64,000 nt of DNA, from NCBI GenBank assembly GCA_942492835.1, contig OW818645.1:2294001-2358000 (forward strand), read 5' to 3'. The translations under genes and the position numbers were made by a program. Source of the DNA: GWB2-37-7 sp942492835. GTDB taxonomy: Bacteria; Bacillota; Clostridia; Lutisporales; Lutisporaceae. How positions within the stretch are numbered: the first letter of the stretch is position 1; each line of letters starts with the position of its first letter. The notes under the pieces were generated by a model. The model saw nothing but the letters and a program-made list of their open reading frames with translations, was not told the origin of the DNA and ran no database searches. Positions 8,224-15,293 of this stretch are shown in pieces.

Positions 8224-10716
8224 TTATTCTATTGATCTTATTGCTTCAACAATCTCAGCAGAAGTAGCTCTTCGAAGCGGCAAAATAGTTGATGCCATGC
8301 TGAGAATAAGAGTGGTGATAAATGTGAATGTAATGGACGCATAGTCAATACTTAGTCTGAGATCAAAACCCTTTCTTCCACTATAAAATATTAATAATAT
8401 TAAAAGTACGCCTATTGCTACTCCCAAAATTGAGCTTACAAGCCCATAAAAGAAGCCCTCTTTTAGTATCGTATTAGTAAGCTGTCCCCTGGTCATCCCC
8501 ATAGCCCTAAGCATTCCAAATTCTCTTTTTCTTAGTATGATATTCATGCTCATTGTGTTAATTATATTTATTAGAGCCACTAGTATTATGACTAAAACAA
8601 GACTGTATAATATAAGTCCTGCTACCATCCGACTGTCTTTTACTCTTTGCATTTCCTCTCTATATGATATAAGCTTGCCATATTTCTGATCTGATGCTAT
8701 ATTCTTAAGTTGAGCTTCTATAGCAGTAATATTAGCTTTTCTACTTGTATATATCTCGACATTCTGATAATATTCTATATTTAGGAAATCCTTCAGAAGC
8801 TTTTCATTTGTTATTATCGCCATTTTTCCGTCTCTAGTATTAAATGGTATTGGAGATTTCTGCAATACATCCTTTATTTTAAATTCCGTAGCTTTTCTTA
8901 CCCACTGATTATTTACCTTATAGGCATATACTATTTTGATATTGTCCCCAGCTTTGAAATTTGTTTCATCTGCATAATTAAGATTCTGTATTACATATAC
9001 ATAGGGAGTTCCATTTTCTGCATAATCAGCCCATGTATTTTTGCTCATAGCTCTTAGGTACTCTTCAGTACAACCGATGAAAATTGAGGAAAAGTCACAC
9101 TCGCCTTTGTCTAGAAGCTGCTTGTTATAATATGAGATCTTTGAATTTTCGACTGCCTCCTGCAAGCCATTTTCAGTCATGTTCTGCGTTTTAACAATTG
9201 TACTCCCAAAGACCAGCTTCACTTTTTCAACCTTTTCGACACCTGTCATACTTATAAGATTACTTATTTGCTCATCGTCATAGCCGATGTTCTCATCTTT
9301 GTTTTTTAAAGCAAGTATATAATCAGACTTTATATCCTTGCTAACCTGATAAGCAGGATCCATACAAGAAACAAGATAATTAACACTGATAAAAAGAGCT
9401 ATACTAATACCTATTGATGCAGTAGTTGCAATGAATCGCTTCTTATTTCTTTTAAGATTTATAAAAGCTATTTTACCTGTATACCCAAAAAGCTTTCCTA
9501 TAAGCTTATTTTCATTTCCACTTATATTTCCGTTTTCCTTTAATATTTTGCTGTCTATATTAATTGACTCTATCGGTGTGAGATTAAAACCCAGCTTTGC
9601 TGCATTATATACAGCAATTATTATCGACATTAAGCCTAATACCGCAGATAATGAAATATAAAAAAGACTTACTTTTGGTACAATGTTGAGACCATTCTGA
9701 CCTCCTGCAAGCTTTAGTATGAGTCTTACTCCCTCTATACCAAGCAGTATACCTATAGGGATAAATATTAATGCTAACAATAATGCCTCGCCAAGTAACA
9801 TGATTTTGATCTGATTTGGAGTAATACCGATAGATCTCAAAAGTCCAAAATGCCTAAGTCTCTCTGTAATTGATATATTGAACACATTGAAAATAACCAT
9901 TATTGCAGCTATTGCTACAATTAAATCTATGAAAACTGCAAGTCGCTTGGATTTGTAGTTAGCTTCTGTCGAAGATACCATGAGATTATTTTCACTATAA
10001 ACTCCAATTTTGTTACTTGCAATTTCTGTTCCAATTATATCGAGTGTCTCGCTTAGTGGGAGATTTTCCTTTATACTGAAATACTGCTCATAATATCTCT
10101 GTTCCTGAGAAATAAGCTTTTCAGCTATATTCAGCATTATATATGATTTACCTATTTCAGAAGCCTTTGAGCCATAGCTATCCTCCAATATTCCACATAA
10201 TATAAAATCCGACTCTCCTGCAAGATTTGATAATTTCTCAGTACCATGCAAATCTGATACATATTGAAGTTTCAGAGCTTCACCCAATTTAGGCTTGATC
10301 TGCATTTGGTCATATATCCATTTTTCTATGACAATCTCATTATCTTTTTCTGGTAGTTTTCCTTCAAGTACTTTTATATTTAGGAGTTCCCATGCGTTTT
10401 TATCTCCACCGATAATTGACAACGCATAATCTCCTATTTTACTCTGCCCAACTTTTAGCATTGTGCCTGCTTTTGAAACTTCATTTTTTGTTTTTAGCCA
10501 GTCCAATTTTTCATGTCTTATAGGTTTTATACTTCCATGATATTTTCCGTACAATCCCTCGGATACCGTCACCACTTCGCTCATGTAGCTATTAATTATT
10601 ATTCCTACCGAGGTCAGCAAAGTAACGCAGAAAACAATGCAAAGAGCGACAGCTGCAGTACGCTTTTTATTATAAAAAAGATATCGCGGCACAAGAGATA
10701 AATAATTCTTTATCAT
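8224..10716 (-). CDS. FtsX/MacB-type ABC transporter permease
   Basis: About 830-residue permease with two FtsX-type modules. One hydrophobic helix lies near the N-terminus, followed by a large extracytoplasmic domain. A first FtsX block follows (IDLIVAIAAIMVIFNVFNI, then ERLRHFGLLRSIGITPNQI). A central helix, a second extracytoplasmic domain and a C-terminal FtsX block (LRKREFGMLRAMGMTRGQL) complete it. Such permeases pair with LolD/MacB-like ATPases and move lipids, peptides or antibiotics, or act as mechanotransmitters; the substrate cannot be deduced. The start is the ATG at 10716, because GGTAGGTG precedes it and it lies 4 bases after the stop of the ATPase gene. The genes form a two-gene unit. 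No two-component system adjoins, unlike typical bacitracin-resistance loci. Confidence 0.9.
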   Translation of the reverse strand: MIKNYLSLVPRYLFYNKKRTAAVALCIVFCVTLLTSVGIIINSYMSEVVTVSEGLYGKYHGSIKPIRHEKLDWLKTKNEVSKAGTMLKVGQSKIGDYALSIIGGDKNAWELLNIKVLEGKLPEKDNEIVIEKWIYDQMQIKPKLGEALKLQYVSDLHGTEKLSNLAGESDFILCGILEDSYGSKASEIGKSYIMLNIAEKLISQEQRYYEQYFSIKENLPLSETLDIIGTEIASNKIGVYSENNLMVSSTEANYKSKRLAVFIDLIVAIAAIMVIFNVFNISITERLRHFGLLRSIGITPNQIKIMLLGEALLLALIFIPIGILLGIEGVRLILKLAGGQNGLNIVPKVSLFYISLSAVLGLMSIIIAVYNAAKLGFNLTPIESINIDSKILKENGNISGNENKLIGKLFGYTGKIAFINLKRNKKRFIATTASIGISIALFISVNYLVSCMDPAYQVSKDIKSDYILALKNKDENIGYDDEQISNLISMTGVEKVEKVKLVFGSTIVKTQNMTENGLQEAVENSKISYYNKQLLDKGECDFSSIFIGCTEEYLRAMSKNTWADYAENGTPYVYVIQNLNYADETNFKAGDNIKIVYAYKVNNQWVRKATEFKIKDVLQKSPIPFNTRDGKMAIITNEKLLKDFLNIEYYQNVEIYTSRKANITAIEAQLKNIASDQKYGKLISYREEMQRVKDSRMVAGLILYSLVLVIILVALINIINTMSMNIILRKREFGMLRAMGMTRGQLTNTILKEGFFYGLVSSILGVAIGVLLILLIFYSGRKGFDLRLSIDYASITFTFITTLILSMASTILPLRRATSAEIVEAIRSIE

Positions 10717-10720
10717 ATTA

Positions 10721-11392
10721 TCACCTACCCTCGGAAATAATTCCGTCTTCAATTACCAGTATCCTATCGGCATGCAGAGCTACATTAGGGTCATGAGTAA
10801 TCATTACTAGAGTCTGGTTATATTTTTTTATGGACATTTTTAGAAGCTCCAATACTTCCTTACTGCTCTTTGTATCTAAGTTTCCGGTGGGTTCATCGGC
10901 AAAAATAATAGAGGGTTTTGTGCTTAGTGCTCTAGCAATTGCTGCTCGCTGCTGCTGCCCTCCGGATAATGCACCTGGAAGATGTTTTTTTCTGTCTGAG
11001 AGTCCCAAAAGCTCAAGAAGCTCATTGATATAATCCCAGTCTACCTTCCTTTCATCCAGTACAAGTGGCAGCAATACATTCTCTTGAAGACTTAGAATAG
11101 GCAGCAAATTGAAAAATTGAAATATAAACCCTATACGTCGTCTTCTAAAAATAGACAACTGCTTTTCGGTCATACCATAAATATCTGTATCCTCAATATA
11201 AACTCGCCCTCTGGTAGGCTTGTCTAGAGCAGCTAGGAGATGGAGAAGAGTGCTTTTGCCGGAACCACTAGGACCAACTATTGCCACGAACTCTCCTTTT
11301 TCTATCTCTAAATTGGTATGACGAAGGGCATGAACCTCAGCATCTCCTTCACCGTATATTTTTTCGAGATTAATAGTCTTTAATATACTCAT
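10721..11392 (-). CDS. ABC transporter ATP-binding protein (LolD/MacB family)
   Basis: About 224-residue ATPase that energises the FtsX-type permease encoded 4 bases downstream. It contains Walker A GPSGSGKSTLLH, the family insert FIFQFFNLLPILSLQENV (Q-loop), signature LSGGQQQRAAIARAL, Walker B IIFADEPTGNLD and the switch histidine in VMITHD. The chosen ATG at 11392 has AAGGAGGT four bases upstream; a longer in-frame extension to 11437 lacks such a site. The gene pair is separated from the peptide locus by about 380 bases of AT-rich DNA, so the two are probably independent units, although this pair could be an immunity or secondary export system for the neighbouring peptide. Confidence 0.93.
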   Translation of the reverse strand: MSILKTINLEKIYGEGDAEVHALRHTNLEIEKGEFVAIVGPSGSGKSTLLHLLAALDKPTRGRVYIEDTDIYGMTEKQLSIFRRRRIGFIFQFFNLLPILSLQENVLLPLVLDERKVDWDYINELLELLGLSDRKKHLPGALSGGQQQRAAIARALSTKPSIIFADEPTGNLDTKSSKEVLELLKMSIKKYNQTLVMITHDPNVALHADRILVIEDGIISEGR

Positions 11393-11771
11393 GACTACCT
11401 CCTTATAATATTGATGTTCAAATGATGAGCTACGCATTGTTTCTATCCAACAAAAATAAGAATGTGATTATTAAATATCTAGTAATTGTCTTCTTAATAT
11501 CTTTTACAAATATATCTGCATGTTATAAATATATAACATGCAGATATATATTAACTAATTCTTTTATAGAATATATTCAATAAAGCTACAAAATATCATT
11601 TAAAACAAGCTAATTAAATATATATTCATACCAGCAGTATCAAAAATCGCTCTCAGTTTTAACGCATATATTTAAGATTGGATAAGAATTCTTTATATCT
11701 TATATACATTGAATTCTTTCATATTAGTGCTTTTCTGGAAGTTTCCTAATCGGCAAAGTCCAACTATAATA
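11393..11771. other. AT-rich gap with an 18-bp stem-loop
   Basis: No gene is visible in this stretch. Its main feature is a near-perfect stem-loop at 11510-11549 (18-bp stem built on ATATCTGCATGTTATA, 4-base loop). It sits 220 bases downstream of the precursor peptide gene on the minus strand and about 120 bases upstream of the ABC ATPase gene. Only a weak T run follows on either strand, so it may be a weak terminator, an RNA-stabilising 3' structure or an operator. The minus-strand promoter of the ABC pair should also lie here. Confidence 0.5.
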
Positions 11772-11975
11772 TTATAATAATACTAAAGTATGGCAGATAG
11801 TTGAACAGTCACCCTTACAAGTACCATCACAATATTCAGCACAACCACTAACACAGGATCCTTCACAAACTCTTGCACAGTAACCTGAGCAGAAAACTTC
11901 ACAGGCTTCAGGACATATATATCCTTTAACATCATTGTTTGAATGATTGCTGATTTTTACTAAAAATTGTCTCAT
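11772..11975 (-). CDS. CXXX-repeat ribosomal peptide precursor
   Basis: 67-residue precursor of a presumed ribosomally made, modified peptide. Residues 1-20 are a short leader-like part without cysteine (MRQFLVKISNHSNN and on). Residues 21-61 hold 11 cysteines at exactly every fourth position (Cys21, 25, 29 ... 61), with triplets such as PEA, EVF, SGY, ARV, EGS and KGD between them, followed by a hydrophobic tail HTLVLL. Start ATG 11975 is chosen over the upstream in-frame codons because AAGGAGATT lies just before it. The strict period matches CXXX-repeat peptides known from in-silico work to accompany radical SAM maturases, and such a maturase lies upstream in the same direction. Thioether links from each Cys to a residue in the intervening triplets are likely by analogy with ranthipeptides. 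A metal-binding role is an alternative. Confidence 0.85.
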   Translation of the reverse strand: MRQFLVKISNHSNNDVKGYICPEACEVFCSGYCARVCEGSCVSGCAEYCDGTCKGDCSTICHTLVLL

Positions 11976-12042
11976 ATTAATCTCCTTTTTATTACTTATT
12001 TTATCTTTACGTGTTTTGATTGAACACTCATTTGATACTATA

Positions 12043-12058
12043 ATTCTCAATTGAGAAT
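12043..12058. promoter_or_regulatory. 16-bp perfect palindrome upstream of the precursor gene
   Basis: ATTCTCAATTGAGAAT is a perfect dyad 68 bases upstream of the precursor start, inside the 137-base gap that separates it from the accessory gene. A TATAGT lies immediately downstream of it on the minus strand, but no convincing -35 is visible. It could be an operator for separate control of the precursor, or a short RNA hairpin. Confidence 0.4.
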
Positions 12059-12111
12059 GTGCTGGTATGAAAAAGTAAAAACTTTATAGTAAACCTATTT
12101 AGCAGCTAATA

Positions 12112-12414
12112 TTAGTTACTAACCTTAGCTGCATATATCTCATTTGTTTTGTAATCTATAGCCCAGTTTTCATCATCTTCCTTTGTAAAACTATATTTAT
12201 CTGAAAGCATTTTCCATAGATATTCATATTCACTCTTAGTAATCTGTGTTTTCTCATTTATCTTGTTTTCTAGTAATTCTCTTCTTTCTTTAGTTGTAAA
12301 GTCATTATTCAGTGTCAATGCTACCTCATTTAGAGCAGTCGTCTTATCATAGATATCTAACACTTTATTTTTTTCTTCTTGTGTTATTTCGCCCAACTTT
12401 CTTCTAATCAACAT
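12112..12414 (-). CDS. CXXX-repeat peptide modification system accessory protein
   Basis: 100-residue soluble, charged, mostly helical protein with no signal peptide or cysteine. Its size, position beside the radical SAM gene and composition (starting MLIRRKLGEITQEEKNKV, ending in ENWAIDYKTNEIYAAKVSN) match what I recall of the small protein family annotated as CXXX repeat peptide modification system protein. Its biochemical role is unknown; a precursor-recognition or scaffold role is a reasonable guess. The start ATG at 12414 overlaps the end of the maturase gene by 11 bases and has AGAGAGGT before it, so expression is translationally coupled. The gene is followed by the longer gap that precedes the precursor. 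Confidence 0.65.
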   Translation of the reverse strand: MLIRRKLGEITQEEKNKVLDIYDKTTALNEVALTLNNDFTTKERRELLENKINEKTQITKSEYEYLWKMLSDKYSFTKEDDENWAIDYKTNEIYAAKVSN

Positions 12415-14575
12415 ATATACCTCTCTTTTCTTTCCTAATCAGCTTTTCCAACGGATCAAGATAATCAATTTCGTTGACTAACTCCTCTGCGGGAAGTAGC
12501 TCAAGTTTTATTAGCTTTTTCTGAAGCTCTCTTGTGGCATTTCTCTCTATGTGACTTACTATACATTGTATCTTTGATGGAGTATTTATTTCCCCCGTAA
12601 GGCTTTTATTCATAAATTTGCATCTCATGCAGTGATATGAATCACATTCCATACATATAGGCGCATTCTCTAAATCTAGAAGATGCTTGTTTTTTATATT
12701 TACTCCTATTTCTAGATCACCTACAGAATCCTCAGGATTTTCAAAATAGAAGGCAGGACACAAATATAACTTCCCATTAGGAGCAAGTGTTATTATGTTG
12801 CTACCTGCATCACAGTCCATGAAAGACTTTAATGACAGCCTGTCCGTGAGAACATTAATCTCTACCCTATCTCTTTTTTGCTGTTGCTCTACCACTAGAT
12901 TAGATAGCCTTTCGAGCTGAACTTTGTAGTTTTCTATATCGCAATCCTGCCAAACCTCTATATTCTCCAGAACTATATTTACTCTTTTATCAATGCCAGA
13001 AAGTCTTGTAATGAGTTTTGAAACAAATTCATGGATTTTCGTAGTATTCTCTTTATTAATCAGTAGTGTACAGTTTGAGCCTCTAAAGCTTTCACAGTCT
13101 GCATTGTTGTCAAATACCCTTATTTCTTGTCCAAAACTTTCCTTCTCTCTAGCATCAACAATGAAAATGGAATCTTTTAGATTTATCTCTGGTACTTGTG
13201 CCTGAGCACCAATAAAAACAGGCATGTACCCATTCTTCTTTGCAAATGCAAGACCACTTTCAACTATTTCAGGAGACATTATCTTTTCTGAACCGTTATT
13301 ACTCCTGTAATGACAGTGTGGCGTTACATTATCTGCTGTGAGAAACTGCATGAATTTCAGTTTTCGACTTATTAACCTTGCATCTCTTGCATCATCTCTT
13401 GGGGACTTCAAGCCCGTCACTTCACTGTACCTATTCCAGAAGTACTCATTTGCCCTCACTGTGGCTTTGTGCATCTTGCAGATATATGTAGCCCTTTTGT
13501 ACACTGTCCCAAAGCAATCATAGTTAAAGCCTGTACACCATGCACAGCCTGTGGCTACCTCACAGTCTTTGCATTCCTGTGTGCTCTGGTTGTCCAGATA
13601 TAATCCATAAAATGGTCTTATCTTGTCACGATTAATTCCATTCTCCACATCTCCCATGCAGAGTTCTTTTTCCTTGTTCAGAGTAAAGTCAAGGAATCTA
13701 ATGCAAGGATAGAATTTGCCTTCAACGTCTACAGCTAACATTTTGCCGGCTCCACAGAAGTTTTTCTTTCTGTCCTCCTCATCAATAGGGAAGCCTATAT
13801 TGGGATCAAGAAATCTCACGGAGTGTTCTTCCCAAAGCTTGTTCTCAATTATATAATCACCCAGTTCTCTAAGTTGATCTTCCAGTATAACATCGTCACC
13901 TTCTTGCCATACATCCTCAAATACTACATTTGCAGCTACAGTTTTTATACCTATATTCCAAAGACTTATTATACTGTCCTTAAGATACGGCAAATCGTCA
14001 TGAGAGAACGTTGCCTTTGTGTGTACATCTCCAAATTGCTTCATCCACAATGGTACATTTCGCATTACATCATCAAATGAGCCACTTCCATCAGGATAAA
14101 CTCGCTGGAGGTCATGCTTTATTTTGTTTCCATCTACACTGAGACCTATGGAAATATGATTTCTGTTTTTTATTATATAATCCTGAACCTTTGGGTGATT
14201 ATAAAGTATACCATTAGATGAAAATGAAAATTTGTAGGTGCCGAACCAAGGATGGTCAAGCAGAAGCATCTGCTGCTTGATATAATCTGATATCTGGTCA
14301 ATGAGTTCTATCTCAAGAAAGGGCTCACCCCCTATGAAATCCCATACTACAGCACCATCAATATCCCAGCTTTCCTTATCGGTCAATATATAATCTACTG
14401 CTTTTCTAGCAATGTCAAAATTCATTTTTCTCTTGCTGTTTTTTCCTGTCATATAGCAATATTTACAGGCAAGGTTACAATCCTCAGTAACACAGAAGGT
14501 TATTGATTTTACCATTCTGCCATTTCCATCCCAACTTGGTGGTAATTTTCCCATTTTTATTTCTATTGCTTCCAT
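12404..14575 (-). CDS. Radical SAM/SPASM peptide maturase, CXXX-repeat target type
   Basis: 723-residue radical SAM enzyme predicted to modify the cysteine-repeat precursor. The SAM-binding 4Fe-4S motif is Cys33-x3-Cys37-x2-Cys40 (CNLACKYCY). A SPASM-type auxiliary cluster region follows at about 275-370 (CGAGKMLAVDVEGKFYPC, then CKDCEVATGCAWC). Unusually, there are about 300 further residues that end in a second SPASM-like set: CDAGSNIITLAPNGKLYLC from Cys588, and CMECDSYHCMRC near 641-652. This second half has no CX3CX2C motif. It may correspond to the separately encoded CXXX repeat peptide maturase protein of other loci, here fused. GGAGGAG precedes the ATG. It lies between the protease gene (21-base gap) and the accessory gene (11-base overlap). 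Confidence 0.9.
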   Translation of the reverse strand: MEAIEIKMGKLPPSWDGNGRMVKSITFCVTEDCNLACKYCYMTGKNSKRKMNFDIARKAVDYILTDKESWDIDGAVVWDFIGGEPFLEIELIDQISDYIKQQMLLLDHPWFGTYKFSFSSNGILYNHPKVQDYIIKNRNHISIGLSVDGNKIKHDLQRVYPDGSGSFDDVMRNVPLWMKQFGDVHTKATFSHDDLPYLKDSIISLWNIGIKTVAANVVFEDVWQEGDDVILEDQLRELGDYIIENKLWEEHSVRFLDPNIGFPIDEEDRKKNFCGAGKMLAVDVEGKFYPCIRFLDFTLNKEKELCMGDVENGINRDKIRPFYGLYLDNQSTQECKDCEVATGCAWCTGFNYDCFGTVYKRATYICKMHKATVRANEYFWNRYSEVTGLKSPRDDARDARLISRKLKFMQFLTADNVTPHCHYRSNNGSEKIMSPEIVESGLAFAKKNGYMPVFIGAQAQVPEINLKDSIFIVDAREKESFGQEIRVFDNNADCESFRGSNCTLLINKENTTKIHEFVSKLITRLSGIDKRVNIVLENIEVWQDCDIENYKVQLERLSNLVVEQQQKRDRVEINVLTDRLSLKSFMDCDAGSNIITLAPNGKLYLCPAFYFENPEDSVGDLEIGVNIKNKHLLDLENAPICMECDSYHCMRCKFMNKSLTGEINTPSKIQCIVSHIERNATRELQKKLIKLELLPAEELVNEIDYLDPLEKLIRKEKRGIYVD

Positions 14576-14596
14576 GCTTTAACTCCTCCAATTTAA

Positions 14597-15292
14597 TTAT
14601 TGTATTGCTAAGATTTTTTTAATATATTTTCTCATTTCATTAGGCTTCATGACACTGTTTTGCAGCATTTTGTTGCAGATATATCCCGTCATATAGGCAG
14701 CTGACAAGCTACTGCCCATCATATTCCTATTCAACAATTCATCTTGTCCAGGTATGCCATCAAGCCCTGGTGTAGCATAGAACATTCCGGTTTTATAATA
14801 AATATCCATTGGTCCTCCTGGAAAGTTGGCACTTACAGCTATTACATTTTTAATTGCCGCGGGATAGGACTTTTTTCTATCATTACTAAGAGCTGAGACC
14901 ACTAATATATTGCTTTGTTCAGCCTTTTTCATCAATCTTGCCAAAGAAAATCTATATTTAGGTCGCTTTGTCCCCAGACTGAGATGTATTATATCAGGAT
15001 TGAGATTAATTGCTTCTTTGATGGCATAAAGCATGAGCCTGCCATCTGAGGATAGATTTTCATCTAATATACTCATACTTATGAATTCTACCTTAGGGCA
15101 TATATTTTTAATTATCATAGCTATAGCCGTGCCATGTTCATGGCATATGGTATATTCCTCTGTAGAAATGACTTTGCCATAGCTGTCCAGTCTATATCTG
15201 AGATTACAACCAACAAATTTATCCAACCCAGCCTTTGATTTGTCTATTCCACTGTCTATTATTACAATCTTTATATTTTTATCACTATTCAT
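14597..15292 (-). CDS. Small cytosolic subtilisin-like (S8) protease, likely leader peptidase
   Basis: 231-residue subtilase with a complete catalytic set: Asp13 in VIIDSGID, His53 in HEHGTAIA, oxyanion Asn137 in SALSND and Ser195 in GSSLSAAYMTG. It has no signal peptide and no propeptide, and is shorter than secreted subtilisins, so it should act inside the cell. Its gene starts one base after the stop of the exporter gene and is followed by the maturase, which points to cleavage of the modified precursor before or during export. The exporter lacks the C39 peptidase domain that many peptide exporters carry, which leaves this protein as the natural candidate for the proteolytic step. An immunity or degradation role cannot be excluded. 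Confidence 0.88.
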   Translation of the reverse strand: MNSDKNIKIVIIDSGIDKSKAGLDKFVGCNLRYRLDSYGKVISTEEYTICHEHGTAIAMIIKNICPKVEFISMSILDENLSSDGRLMLYAIKEAINLNPDIIHLSLGTKRPKYRFSLARLMKKAEQSNILVVSALSNDRKKSYPAAIKNVIAVSANFPGGPMDIYYKTGMFYATPGLDGIPGQDELLNRNMMGSSLSAAYMTGYICNKMLQNSVMKPNEMRKYIKKILAIQ

Positions 15293-15293
15293 A

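Noticed and set aside
8224..11392. FtsX-type ABC pair as part of the peptide locus
   Set aside because: A ~380-base gap with a stem-loop separates it and the family has many unrelated roles; an immunity function is possible but unsupported.
11510..11549. 18-bp stem-loop as a firm terminator of the peptide operon
   Set aside because: It lies more than 200 bases beyond the precursor stop and lacks a proper T run on either strand; recorded only as a stem-loop.
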